Origin: Candidatus Poribacteria bacterium
GTDB taxonomy: Bacteria; Poribacteria; WGA-4E; GCA-2687025
Assembly: GCA_002687025.1 (NCBI GenBank)
Contig: NYZG01000096.1
Coordinates: 1 to 16,431 of the forward strand
Direction: 5' to 3'
Length of the DNA stretch: 16,431 nucleotides
Position 1 is the stretch's first letter; each line of letters starts with the position of its first letter. Under the pieces are notes generated by a model, which saw only the letters and a list, made by a program, of their open reading frames with translations, was not told the origin of the DNA and made no database searches. Below, one piece after another: positions 1-7,775 of this stretch. A program made the translations under genes and the position numbers.

Positions 1-480
1 CATGGGGAACGCCGCGAGCACGAGCATGACGGCAAGCACGCCACCCAACCGTCGACGCGCGCAGGCGAGACCGTCGCGGAGCTCGGCGAAGAAGTCGCCG
101 CGCACCTGCATGCACGTCATGCGCGCCACCGCAATGCCGTAGTACGCGTTCACCGCCCAAAGCGCCGCGAAGAGCACGGGCGCGAGGTACACGGCCGCCG
201 CGGGGCCGCCTCGGCCGTTTCCGCTTTCGAACGCGGCCGCGACCGTCGAACCAAGCAGCGCGGCGAGGTCGAACCTCGTGTCGGAGAACCGTTGGCGCAG
301 CGGGGCCACCGAATCGCCGGCAGGCAAGAGGTACAGGTAGGCGAGCGCGAGCAGGTAAGAGATGGCCACCCCGCGAGCGTGGAGCGCAATCTTCCGGTCG
401 GAAAACGCCCAGCGCGCGGATGAGACGATGTCGCGCCAACCCCACGTCAGGGCGGCTGGCGGCGGCCTTCCGATCTTCAC
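1..480 (-). CDS. Hypothetical multi-pass membrane protein (partial, GTG start)
   Basis: An open frame runs on the minus strand from a GTG at 480-478 to the left edge without a stop (160 codons seen, C-terminus missing). The GTG overlaps the dapA stop in a GTGA arrangement, which implies translational coupling and supports the start. The visible part has a short charged N-terminus (about residues 16-36, several Arg/Lys), a hydrophobic segment at about 38-53, a loop with Gly-rich and charged residues (54-93), a second hydrophobic segment at about 94-119, a basic stretch (about 127-144) and the start of a third segment (145-160). This looks like an integral inner-membrane protein. I recognise no family motif and assign no function. 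Third codon positions are strongly G/C, as in the neighbouring genes. Its place at the end of the lnt-prfB-dapA run suggests co-transcription, not a shared function. Confidence 0.72.
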   Translation of the reverse strand, partial: MKIGRPPPAALTWGWRDIVSSARWAFSDRKIALHARGVAISYLLALAYLYLLPAGDSVAPLRQRFSDTRFDLAALLGSTVAAAFESGNGRGGPAAAVYLAPVLFAALWAVNAYYGIAVARMTCMQVRGDFFAELRDGLACARRRLGGVLAVMLVLAAFPM

Positions 481-1355
481 AGCAGGCCGCTGATCTCTAG
501 TGTCGCGCGAAGCGACGCAGCGTTCTCGGCGCCCATTTCGCACAGGGGCAGGCGCATCACGCCGTTGAGCATGTCCATCATCTCGAGGCTCGTCTTCGCC
601 GGGATCGGGTTCGTCTCGATGAATAGATCGCACGCGAGTGGCAGGAGCTCGTAGTGCAGGCGCTGGGACGCGGCGTAATCGCCGGAATCAAAGGCGTCGC
701 ACATCTGCGCCATGCGCTTCGGGTCCACGTTCGCGACGACGGATATGACGCCTTTGCCACCCAGACTCATCATTGGGAACGTCACACTGTCCTCGCCGGA
801 CAGGACGACGAACTCCTCGGCGCGGCACGCCGCGATCACTTCGCTGGTGCGCCGTAGGTCCCCGGTGGCTTCCTTGATTGCCGCGATGTTCGGATGGCTC
901 GCGACTCGGCCGACCGTGGCCGCCAGCATGTCGGAGCCGGTGCGGCCCGGGACGTTGTACATGACCATGGGTATGTCGACCTGGTCGGCGATACTCGTGA
1001 AGTGGCGCACAAGCCCTTCCTGCGTGGGCTTGTTGTAGTAAGGCGTGATCACGAGCGCGCCATCCGCGCCGACGGCCTTGGCGTGCCGCGTCAGCCGCAG
1101 CGCTTCGGCGGTGGAGTTGGACCCGGCTCCGGCTATGACCTGCACGCGTCCGTCCACGGCCTTCACGGTTTCTGCCACGACGATGTCGTGTTCGTCGTGC
1201 GATAGGGTGGGCGACTCACCGGTGGTGCCACACGGGACGATGCCGTGCGTGCCGTTCTCGATCTGGAACTCGATCAGTTCGCGCAGCTTGCCCAGGTCGA
1301 GGTCGCCATCTGCCTGGAACGGCGTCACTAACGCGACGTAGGACCCTCGAAACAT
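477..1355 (-). CDS. dapA: 4-hydroxy-tetrahydrodipicolinate synthase
   Basis: This cytoplasmic class I aldolase condenses pyruvate with aspartate semialdehyde, the first committed step to diaminopimelate and lysine. From the ATG at 1355 the protein has 292 residues, the usual DapA length. The catalytic residues fall at the E. coli positions: Thr44-Thr45 in the CGTTGES motif, Tyr107, Tyr133 and Arg138 in YNVPGRTG, and the Schiff-base Lys161 in the IKEATG motif. A GTG five codons upstream (1370) is also open, but GGAGGG at 1367-1362 lies 7 bases before the ATG at 1355 and would be inside the gene if the GTG were used. The gene follows prfB by 82 bases and overlaps the next minus-strand gene by 4 bases. 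NAL/KDG-aldolase relatives share the fold, but the conserved active-site set and length favour DapA. Confidence 0.95.
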   Translation of the reverse strand: MFRGSYVALVTPFQADGDLDLGKLRELIEFQIENGTHGIVPCGTTGESPTLSHDEHDIVVAETVKAVDGRVQVIAGAGSNSTAEALRLTRHAKAVGADGALVITPYYNKPTQEGLVRHFTSIADQVDIPMVMYNVPGRTGSDMLAATVGRVASHPNIAAIKEATGDLRRTSEVIAACRAEEFVVLSGEDSVTFPMMSLGGKGVISVVANVDPKRMAQMCDAFDSGDYAASQRLHYELLPLACDLFIETNPIPAKTSLEMMDMLNGVMRLPLCEMGAENAASLRATLEISGLL

Positions 1356-1361
1356 CTCACA

Positions 1362-1367
1362 TCCCTC
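1362..1367 (-). promoter_or_regulatory. Shine-Dalgarno site deciding the dapA start
   Basis: GGAGGG on the minus strand, 7 bases before the ATG at 1355. It fixes the start there rather than at the in-frame GTG at 1370, giving the standard 292-residue protein. Confidence 0.8.
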
Positions 1368-1437
1368 CACGGGCGGCGCGCTTCCTCAGGGAGTCCACGG
1401 TAGCACTCGCGGCACTGTCCGGCAACCGCGCTGCCGA

Positions 1438-2545
1438 CTACGAGGCCTTTCCCGGCCCCATCTTCAGGTACGCGTCGATGAACTCCTGGATGGCCCCACC
1501 CATCACGGCGTTGACGTTGCCGACCTCGACGTCCGTGCGGTGGTCCTTCACCATCTGGTACGGCTGGAACACGTACGACCTGATCTGGTGGCCGAACGCG
1601 ATATCGCTCTTTTCGCCGTGCATCTTCGCCAACTCAGCGGCCTGTTCGGCCTCGAAGTGCGCGTATACGCGCGACTTGAGCACTCGGAGCGCCGTCGCCC
1701 TGTTCTTGTGCTGCGACCGCTCGTTGCGGGCAACGACGATTATGCCCGTGGGCAAGTGCGTCATGCGGACCGCGGAGTCGGTCATGTTCACGTGCTGACC
1801 ACCCGGCCCACCAGCGCGGAATGTGTCGACGCGGATGTCCTCGTCGGCGAGTTCGACTACGAGGTCGTCGTCCAGGTCTGGAGTTACCGTCACCGCCGCG
1901 AACGAGGTGTGGCGTCGCTTGTTGGCATCGAACGGCGAGATGCGGACCAGGCGGTGGATGCCCGCTTCGGACCGGAGGTAGCCGAACGCGAACGGGCCCT
2001 CGACGGCAAACGTCGCCGACTTGATGCCCGCCTGGTCGCCATCGGCCTGGTCGAGGAGTTCCGCCTTGTAGTCGTGCGTCTCGCAGTAGCGGAAGTACAT
2101 GCGAAGCAGCATGGCGGCCCAGTCCTGCGACTCGGTCCCGCCTGCGCCGGGGTGTATCGTCACGAGGGCGTCGCGGGCGTCGTGCTCGCCGTCTAGCATC
2201 AGGCTGAGCTCTTGCTTCTCGACAAGTTCGCCGAATGATTCCAGCGATTCCGCTATCTCGGCGAGCGTGTCCTGGTCGCCCTCTTCGTCGGCCATCTCCG
2301 CCAGCACGGCGGCGTCTTCTATGTCGCCGTTCAGGTCGGCCCACCCGTCGACGCTGGCGCGCAGGGCCGCCAGGCTCCGCTGGACCTTCTGCGCGGCCTC
2401 GGCGTCGCTCCAGAAGTCGGGCTCACCGGCCTTCTCGTTCAACTTGGCGATCTGCGCCTCTTTGCCATCGACGTCAAAGATGACCTCGCAGTTCTAGCAT
2501 ACGCCCAGTGAGCGCTGCGATGGCCGCCGTCACTTCATTCGCCAA
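1438..2545 (-). CDS. prfB: Peptide chain release factor 2 (programmed +1 frameshift)
   Basis: RF2 recognises UGA and UAA and triggers peptide release on the ribosome. The main frame carries the RF2 codon-recognition tripeptide SPF (about residues 203-205) and the catalytic GGQ loop (about 248-250), both within two residues of their E. coli positions. Translation probably starts at the TTG at 2545-2543, which has AGAGAGG at 2559-2553 with a 7-base gap. The first 23 codons end in CTT, followed by an in-frame TGA at 2476-2474. A +1 slip at CTTTGAC joins the long frame at GAC (2475-2473), giving 368 residues against 365 in E. coli. The 23-residue leader matches the RF2 N-terminus in layout, including an LRGHL ending comparable to the LRGYL of E. 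coli. The gene lies 35 bases after lnt and 82 before dapA. Starting at the TTG at 2442 would lose the N-terminal 34 residues and is less likely. Confidence 0.95.
2473..2487 (-). promoter_or_regulatory. prfB +1 programmed ribosomal frameshift site
   Basis: On the minus strand the site reads GAGGT, a 3-base gap (CAT), then CTTTGAC. This is the standard RF2 autoregulatory element: an internal Shine-Dalgarno-like stimulator exactly 3 bases before the CUU codon, a slippery CUU U, and an in-frame UGA followed by C. In the known mechanism low RF2 lets the ribosome pause at UGA and slip +1, while high RF2 terminates there, so the protein controls its own level. The coding frames before and after the site join at this point. 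Confidence 0.95.
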
Positions 2546-2580
2546 GTCGGTACCTCTCTCTCAACGCGTTACCGATCGCG

Positions 2581-4176
2581 TCAGTCGACGCTCACGTCAT
2601 CGACCGCCTGTTTGCGGCGCCGATACGCATGGCCCACAAGCATGGCGCCGGTCGCGGCCACGCACAGCATGGGCACCCAATCGCCAAGCCGGACGTAGAG
2701 CGTGTCGCCGGCGCGTAACGGCACATCCTCGACTATGATACCGTCCCGATCCATCGGCCCGACCACGGATTCTCGTGTGTGCCCGTTCGCGTCGATAACA
2801 CACGAGATGCCACGGTTGGCCGCGCGCACGAGCGTGCGCCCCGTTTCGATCGCGCGGAACACCGAGAACGCGTTGTGCTGCGCGATCGCAGCGGTCTCAT
2901 CGTACCACCCATCGTTGGTGGTGACGACGATGATGTTCGCGCCGGCTCGCGCGAATTCACGCGCGATCTGCGGGAACACGGACTCGAAGCAGATCGGCAC
3001 GCCTGCGAGCACGGTCGCCCCGTCGGTCTGCACGGGCTGCAGGACGGCGCCGTCGCCTGCCCGTTGGTCGCCAATGCCGATGACACCCTCGAGGAAGTCG
3101 GGCATGTAGCGCCGGAACGGGATGTACTCGCCGAACGGCACGAGGTGCTGCTTGTCGTACGGCTCGCCGAACGATCCGTCGGGCCGCAACACCATCACGG
3201 AGTTGAGGGACACGCGTCGGCCCGTGCGCGGGTCGCTGACAATGCGCGGCGCGCCGAAGAGAATCGGGGCCGCCAGCCGCCTCGCCGTATCGACGAAGAG
3301 AGCTCTGTCCTCGGCCGTCAGGTACGGGTAAGGGATGGCGGTCTCGGGCATGACTGTCAGATCGGGTCGATGCTCTGCCGCGGCGTTCAGCAACACGATG
3401 TGCCGGCGCAGGTTCGTTGCGAGACTGTCGCGCTGCCAACGTTCGTCCTGGGGGACATTGCCCGGCACGACCGCTATCCGCACCGTCGTACCCTCGGGCG
3501 TGTCCCGACCGATGGCCCACGCGCCGTATGCCAGGGCGGCCACGATCGCGGCCACAGCCGGCACTGCCACACGCCACAGCCGGTTCCGCTCGCCCGCCAG
3601 CGCGCGCAGCACCGCGGCCGCAATCGTGGCGTTCACCATCGCGAGGAGGAACGTCACGAAAGCGACGCCACCCAGGCGCGAGAGCTGCGCTACGAGCAGG
3701 CTGTTCCACTGTGTGTAACCCAGCGCGGCCCACGGGAAGCCCGTGATGATCCAGCTGCGTAGCCACTCGCAGAACGTCCAGAGAACGGCGGTTCCAAGCG
3801 CGTAGTGCCATCGGCTCGGCCGTAGGAGGGCAGCGACCAGTCCTGCGAACAGCGCGACGTATAGACCCATGTAGGCCGACAGGACCAGCGCGCCGAACAC
3901 ACCCGCGATCCATCCCCAGGTCGGGCCCATGCCGGAATACTGCCCAACGGTCGTGAGCCATCCGACTGTGCCGAGGTAGGCCAGAAAGCCAGCGATCCAC
4001 GACAGCCGCGCCGCCCGGCGCCAGCCGTCGCACGAATGTACGATGAGAAGCACCGGCACGAGGCTCACCCACCCCAGGAAGGACAGAGCGGCGTCCGGGT
4101 GAGACAGGATCGTCAGAGCGGCGTGGGCTACGACGAGGGCGGGGGCATGCCAACGCGCCTGAAACCGCTGCGTCAT
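2581..4176 (-). CDS. lnt: Apolipoprotein N-acyltransferase
   Basis: Lnt transfers an acyl chain from phospholipid to the N-terminal cysteine of apolipoproteins in the inner membrane, the last lipoprotein maturation step in most diderms. At 531 residues it is close to the E. coli length (512). Residues 10-225 hold several hydrophobic segments with the conserved FPW(A) and LGYTQW region near 147-157. Residues 230-500 form the nitrilase-like domain with the full catalytic triad: Glu278 in MPETAIPY, Lys342 in YDKQHLVPFGEY and Cys396 in PICFES. A final hydrophobic stretch at about 500-517 would be the last membrane helix. The ATG at 4176 is preceded by a purine-rich stretch but no strong Shine-Dalgarno. 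It is the first gene of the leftward run and diverges from the PpiD-like chaperone gene, another envelope protein. Confidence 0.94.
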   Translation of the reverse strand: MTQRFQARWHAPALVVAHAALTILSHPDAALSFLGWVSLVPVLLIVHSCDGWRRAARLSWIAGFLAYLGTVGWLTTVGQYSGMGPTWGWIAGVFGALVLSAYMGLYVALFAGLVAALLRPSRWHYALGTAVLWTFCEWLRSWIITGFPWAALGYTQWNSLLVAQLSRLGGVAFVTFLLAMVNATIAAAVLRALAGERNRLWRVAVPAVAAIVAALAYGAWAIGRDTPEGTTVRIAVVPGNVPQDERWQRDSLATNLRRHIVLLNAAAEHRPDLTVMPETAIPYPYLTAEDRALFVDTARRLAAPILFGAPRIVSDPRTGRRVSLNSVMVLRPDGSFGEPYDKQHLVPFGEYIPFRRYMPDFLEGVIGIGDQRAGDGAVLQPVQTDGATVLAGVPICFESVFPQIAREFARAGANIIVVTTNDGWYDETAAIAQHNAFSVFRAIETGRTLVRAANRGISCVIDANGHTRESVVGPMDRDGIIVEDVPLRAGDTLYVRLGDWVPMLCVAATGAMLVGHAYRRRKQAVDDVSVD

Positions 4177-4266
4177 ATGGTCGTCTCTGTTCTTGGGACG
4201 GTATGCGCGCCGGCCGGGGACGCGGCGAATCCCGCGCGGTCACAGGTCCCGATGCCGTCCGGCCGA

Positions 4267-4297
4267 TTGAAAGGCCGCGCCCGTTGCGCTAGTATAT
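4267..4297 (+). promoter_or_regulatory. Candidate sigma70-type promoter, possibly bidirectional
   Basis: TTGAAA at 4267-4272 and TAGTAT at 4290-4295 are separated by exactly 17 bases, and the patch is conspicuously A/T-rich against its GC-rich surroundings. It would drive the PpiD-like gene with a leader of about 40 bases. On the opposite strand the same patch reads TATACT (4296-4291), a good -10 for lnt, but I see no convincing -35 for it. Function is inferred from consensus only. Confidence 0.5.
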
Positions 4298-4341
4298 CAC
4301 ACGTCTGTCTTCCCTCAGGGCTTACACGGAGACCGATCTCG

Positions 4342-6288
4342 ATGATGGGCTTTTTCCGGTCGCGGATGTTCAAGGGCATCATCATGTGGCTCATGGCGAT
4401 CGTCTTTGCCGTGATGTTCGGCATGGTCGTGGCCGGTCTCGACCCGAGCATGATGTTCAGCGGCGGCGGACAGTGGGCGATGAAGGTGAACGGCGACAGG
4501 ATCGGGGTTCAGGAGTACCAGCAGGCGGTCAAGGAAGCCTCGGACAGGTCACAGCAGCGGCGGCAGGCGGGCCAGGACGTCGACATCGACAAGGATGCGC
4601 AGGACCTCGTGATCACGCGCGCGTTGGCTCTGCAACAGGCTACCGAGGGCGCGTTGGTGCCCGAGCCACGACAGTTGCAGCGAGCGGTCGGCAAGAGCGC
4701 GGATCTCGCCGACCAGTATCGCGCGTACCGCGTGTTCCCGCAGGCGCAGGGGATGGATCTGTTCTGGCGCAGCCAAGCGCTCAACGGCCTGCGCGACACG
4801 ATGCAGAACATGCCAATCGTCACCGATGACGAGCTGCGAGACGACTTCAAGGAGCAGAACACGAAGGCGAAGCTCCGGTTCGTCGAGTTCACGTACCTGA
4901 GCAAGGAGGCGGACATCGAGGTCTCCGACGAAGACGCGCGGGCGTACTATGCCGCCCACACGGACCTGTTCTGGCGCTCGGCCGGCGTGGACGTGGAGTA
5001 TGTCAAGGTCGACCCGAAGAAGGTCGTGGTGGATGTCTCGGACGACGAGATAAGATCCTACTACGAGCGCCACAAGAGCGACTACGAGCAAGAGGAAGAG
5101 GTCAAGGCGAGCCACATCCTCGCAAAGGTCGAGGAGGACGCGTCCGATGAGGGCCGCGACGCGGCGCGCACGAAGATAGACGAGGTGCTCGCGTTGGTGA
5201 ACGCGGAGGGCGCCGACTTCGCCGAGCTGGCGCGCGAGCATTCGGACGACGTGGGCTCGCGACCGGGCGGTGGCGATCTCGGCTTCTTCAAGCGACGCGG
5301 CGCGATGGTAGAGCCGTTTGCGGCCGCCGCGTTCGCGCTCGCGGCTCCCGGCGATGTCTCGGACGTCGTAGAGTCCCGATTCGGTTACCACATCATCCGC
5401 CTGACGGAGCGACGCAAGCCGACGCAGACGCTGACCGCCGTGCGAGGCGACATCGAGAACACACTACGCGCCGCCGCGCAGGTCGAGAAGGCGCGTGAGG
5501 ACTCGGAAGAGCTGTTCTTTGAGATCGACGCCGACGGCGTGGAGGCGGCTGTCGCTCAGGAGCAGTTCGCGTCGTATGCGGCCGCGCTCGCCTCGACCGG
5601 CTACGTGTCCCGCTCCGACACGACGATCCCCGACATCGGTCCGAGCTACCACTACAGCAACCTCATCGAGACGGCGTTCGAGACGCGACCCGGCGTGTGG
5701 ACGCGTCCACTCGAGCTGAAGCAGCAGCGGGGGACGACTGTCCTGGGGTACTTCATCACGCGCGTGAAGAGCACGCGGCCGGCGGGCGTGGCCTCTTTCG
5801 AGGAGGTCGAGGACGACGTGGTCTCGTTGCTGAAGAAGCAGCGCGCTCGTGAGCGGGCCGTGTTCGACGCGAACGCGCTCTGGGCAATGTACGACGGGTC
5901 GGAGGACATCGACTCCCTGGCGGCGAAGTACGAGGCGGGCGACGGGGCGACGACTCCTACGCTGGTTCCACGCGACAGCAGCGAGTTCCCGTCGCGTCCC
6001 GACGGCTACGTGTCGGGGATGGGGTACAGCCTGCCGGCCATGGTGGCGGCACTGCAGATGGACCAGGATGAGGTACGCGGCGTCTTCGAGGGACGCCGGG
6101 CGGCGTACATCGTGCAGTTGACGGGGCGCACGGACGCCGACATGGAGGAGCTTACCGACGCGGAACTGACGAACCTGCGCACGCGGGCCGTGCGGCTCAA
6201 GGGCGACTCGTTCTTCGGCGTGTGGTACGAGGATGTTCGCAGCAGCGCGGTCATCGAACGCAACGCGGACGTGATTGCAGCGTTCTAG
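4342..6288 (+). CDS. Membrane-anchored peptidyl-prolyl isomerase, PpiD/SurA type
   Basis: This is a predicted periplasmic folding chaperone held in the inner membrane by one N-terminal helix. From the ATG at 4342 it has 648 residues (PpiD is usually about 620). Residues 1-7 are short and basic, 8-32 are a Met/Val-rich membrane segment, 45-250 are an alpha-helical SurA_N-like chaperone region, and about 252-356 are a parvulin domain. That domain shows ASHIL, a GGDLGFF motif and GYHIIRL, so the two active-site His, the Met and the Phe are present and it looks catalytically competent. The acidic, helical C-terminal part may include a second, degenerate parvulin-like segment (about 560-620). GGAGA at 4328-4332 lies 9 bases before the ATG at 4342; a second ATG follows at 4345. 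The frame is open further left to 4036, but that part lies over lnt and is not coding. PpiD is the better match by topology, but I leave the symbol empty. Confidence 0.88.
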   Translation: MMGFFRSRMFKGIIMWLMAIVFAVMFGMVVAGLDPSMMFSGGGQWAMKVNGDRIGVQEYQQAVKEASDRSQQRRQAGQDVDIDKDAQDLVITRALALQQATEGALVPEPRQLQRAVGKSADLADQYRAYRVFPQAQGMDLFWRSQALNGLRDTMQNMPIVTDDELRDDFKEQNTKAKLRFVEFTYLSKEADIEVSDEDARAYYAAHTDLFWRSAGVDVEYVKVDPKKVVVDVSDDEIRSYYERHKSDYEQEEEVKASHILAKVEEDASDEGRDAARTKIDEVLALVNAEGADFAELAREHSDDVGSRPGGGDLGFFKRRGAMVEPFAAAAFALAAPGDVSDVVESRFGYHIIRLTERRKPTQTLTAVRGDIENTLRAAAQVEKAREDSEELFFEIDADGVEAAVAQEQFASYAAALASTGYVSRSDTTIPDIGPSYHYSNLIETAFETRPGVWTRPLELKQQRGTTVLGYFITRVKSTRPAGVASFEEVEDDVVSLLKKQRARERAVFDANALWAMYDGSEDIDSLAAKYEAGDGATTPTLVPRDSSEFPSRPDGYVSGMGYSLPAMVAALQMDQDEVRGVFEGRRAAYIVQLTGRTDADMEELTDAELTNLRTRAVRLKGDSFFGVWYEDVRSSAVIERNADVIAAF

Positions 6289-6332
6289 CCGCCCGCCGGC
6301 CCGGCCCAAACGAACGACGGGAGACGCGACGC

Positions 6333-7163
6333 ATGGCGGCCATTGCCCTTGAAGACGAATTCGGCGACATCATCGGCAAGGCGCGCGCAGGGCGCGGGAA
6401 GTCGCTCTCGGCTGTGGCCGCCGAGTCCGGGGTGAGTGAAGCGGACCTGAGCGCCCTGGAGAGCTACGCACGGCCGCCTTCCGAGGACGAGGCGAACGCT
6501 ATCGCCGCAGCAGTCGGTCTGGATGGGTCGCGGCTGTACGCTATCGCGACGGAGTCTTGGGCGCCCGACGCCGAACCCGCGCTGGTGGACGCGGGAGCCG
6601 ACATCGTCCGCCTCCAGAACTTCGTGGGCGGCTATCCGGTGTTCTGCTACATCCTCGTGTGCCGCAAGACGCAGTCGGCGGCGGTCGTCGATACGGCGGC
6701 GGATGCGGACAAGGTGTTGGACGCGCTGAAGAGCAGCGGCGTAAGGCCGCAGGCTATCTTCCTGACGCACGGCCATGGCGACCATGTGGAGGGGGTCGAC
6801 CAGGTGCAGGGAGCGCTGGACGTTCCCGTCGTGTTCAGCGAGGACATGGACGCGCCCGCGGGCATCGGCGAGCACTTCCGCCTGGGCGACGGCGACACGT
6901 ATCGCATCGGCGACCTCGATGTGCGCATGCTGAAGACGCCCGGGCACTCGCAGGGCTGCGCTACGTTCGCGACCGGTGGCATCGCTTTCATTGGCGATCT
7001 CATCTTCGCCGGGTCGATGGGCAAGCCGAATCACTCCTTCGAGGCCAGCATGTCGTCAGTGGCGAAGCTCTTCGAGCTGCCCGAGGTGACGCGGCTCTAC
7101 CCGGGTCACGGCCCGTCGACGACGATCGGCGAGGAGCAGGCCCACAACCCCTTCCTGGCCTAG
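6333..7163 (+). CDS. HTH domain - metallo-beta-lactamase-fold hydrolase fusion
   Basis: The 276-residue protein has two parts. Residues about 8-62 look like an XRE/Cro-type helix-turn-helix unit (LSAVAAESGVSEADLSALE, then an AIAAAVGL repeat-like end). Residues about 80-276 are an MBL-fold hydrolase of the glyoxalase II/YcbL kind. Its metal ligands are all visible: His146, His148, Asp150 and His151 in THGHGDH, His205 in TPGHSQG, Asp222 in GDLIF and His259 in YPGHGPSTTIG. The ending AHNPFL is typical of small hydroxyacylglutathione-hydrolase-like enzymes. A thioester or similar hydrolase activity is therefore likely; the substrate is unknown. The ATG at 6333 has GGGAGA at 6319-6324. The gene lies 44 bases after the PpiD-like gene and 15 before the SIS gene. 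The HTH could bind DNA or serve as a protein or ligand module. Confidence 0.85.
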   Translation: MAAIALEDEFGDIIGKARAGRGKSLSAVAAESGVSEADLSALESYARPPSEDEANAIAAAVGLDGSRLYAIATESWAPDAEPALVDAGADIVRLQNFVGGYPVFCYILVCRKTQSAAVVDTAADADKVLDALKSSGVRPQAIFLTHGHGDHVEGVDQVQGALDVPVVFSEDMDAPAGIGEHFRLGDGDTYRIGDLDVRMLKTPGHSQGCATFATGGIAFIGDLIFAGSMGKPNHSFEASMSSVAKLFELPEVTRLYPGHGPSTTIGEEQAHNPFLA

Positions 7164-7178
7164 CCACCCGGGCCGTTC

Positions 7179-7712
7179 ATGTCCGACGCACGCTCATTGC
7201 TCGCGCAGGCGCTGGCCGAGGCGCAATCGAGCCTCGAGGCGGTCGATACGGCCGCGCTCGACATCGCGGCCCAGCTGATCGCGTCGTCTCCACGTTGCTT
7301 CGCGGCGGGGCAGGGCCGATCGGGCCATGTCGCGCGCATGTTCGCGATGCGCCTGGCGCAGTTGGGCCGGCGTGCCCACGCGGTGGGCGAGTCGACGACG
7401 CCGGCGATCGCGGCGGGCGATCTGCTCGTGGCTTGCTCGGGCTCCGGCGAGACACACACGACGTGCTACCAGGCGCAGAAGGCGCGGGACGTTGGCGCGA
7501 CCGTCATGGCGGCAACGGGGCGACCGGACTCAAGCTTGGCCGCCCTTGCCAGCCATGTCGTCAGGATTCCGACCGCGGAATCCGAGCAGCTGGGCGCCTC
7601 GCGGTACGAGCACGTGCTTCTGATCGTGCTGGACACGCTCGCAGCGCGGGTGGCGGCAGTTCTGGACATCCCCGCGGACGAGATATGGGGGCGCCACGCC
7701 AATCTTGAGTGA
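7179..7712 (+). CDS. SIS-domain sugar-phosphate isomerase, 6-phospho-3-hexuloisomerase-like
   Basis: The 177-residue protein is a single SIS domain. It has GQGRSGHVA (44-52), FAMRLAQLG (55-63), VGESTTPAI (69-77), the phosphate-binding SGSGET (87-92), a late Glu in SRYEH (144) and the C-terminal RHANLE. This set, and the length, fit 6-phospho-3-hexuloisomerase (HxlB/PHI), which interconverts 3-hexulose 6-phosphate and fructose 6-phosphate in the ribulose monophosphate pathway. The usual partner, hexulose-phosphate synthase (HxlA), is not in this window, so the substrate here may differ. The ATG at 7179 has no clear Shine-Dalgarno but lies only 15 bases after the MBL gene, so coupling is plausible. 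GmhA or KpsF-type isomerases are less likely given the RHANLE tail and the lack of CBS domains. Confidence 0.82.
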   Translation: MSDARSLLAQALAEAQSSLEAVDTAALDIAAQLIASSPRCFAAGQGRSGHVARMFAMRLAQLGRRAHAVGESTTPAIAAGDLLVACSGSGETHTTCYQAQKARDVGATVMAATGRPDSSLAALASHVVRIPTAESEQLGASRYEHVLLIVLDTLAARVAAVLDIPADEIWGRHANLE

Positions 7713-7733
7713 CCGTTCCCGCTCGGATACACT
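7705..7733 (+). promoter_or_regulatory. Candidate promoter before the metallohydrolase gene
   Basis: TTGAGT (7705-7710) and TACACT (7728-7733) are separated by 17 bases and overlap the end of the SIS gene. Each box matches the sigma70 consensus at 4 of 6 positions. It could give the 7776 gene its own transcript with a leader of about 35 bases. Evidence is consensus matching only. Confidence 0.33.
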
Positions 7734-7764
7734 CGGCGCGATTAGCCATTGCCACGCCCCCGCC

Positions 7765-7769
7765 AGGAG
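7765..7769 (+). promoter_or_regulatory. Shine-Dalgarno site deciding the metallohydrolase start
   Basis: AGGAG lies 6 bases before a GTG at 7776. It favours that start over the in-frame TTG at 7749, which has no such site. An in-frame stop at 7743-7745 rules out any longer N-terminus. Confidence 0.75.
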
Positions 7770-7775
7770 CGACCC

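Noticed and set aside
1356..1370. GTG at 1370 as the dapA start
   Set aside because: The Shine-Dalgarno sequence would lie inside the gene; starting at 1355 gives the standard length and E. coli-like residue numbering.
2474..2476. In-frame TGA making prfB a pseudogene
   Set aside because: The stop sits in the exact RF2 frameshift motif and the downstream frame is intact, so it is regulatory rather than damage.
2957..4243. 428-codon open frame on the minus strand over lnt
   Set aside because: Arg/Pro-rich composition typical of a shadow frame in GC-rich DNA; lnt in another frame has all catalytic motifs.
4036..4341. Longer N-terminus for the PpiD-like gene, giving 750 residues
   Set aside because: The extra part lies over the start of lnt and the intergenic promoter patch, has no membrane or domain signal, and a good ribosome site precedes the ATG at 4342.
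6557..7708. 383-codon plus-strand open frame over the MBL and SIS genes
   Set aside because: Gly/Arg-rich shadow in a different frame from both real genes.
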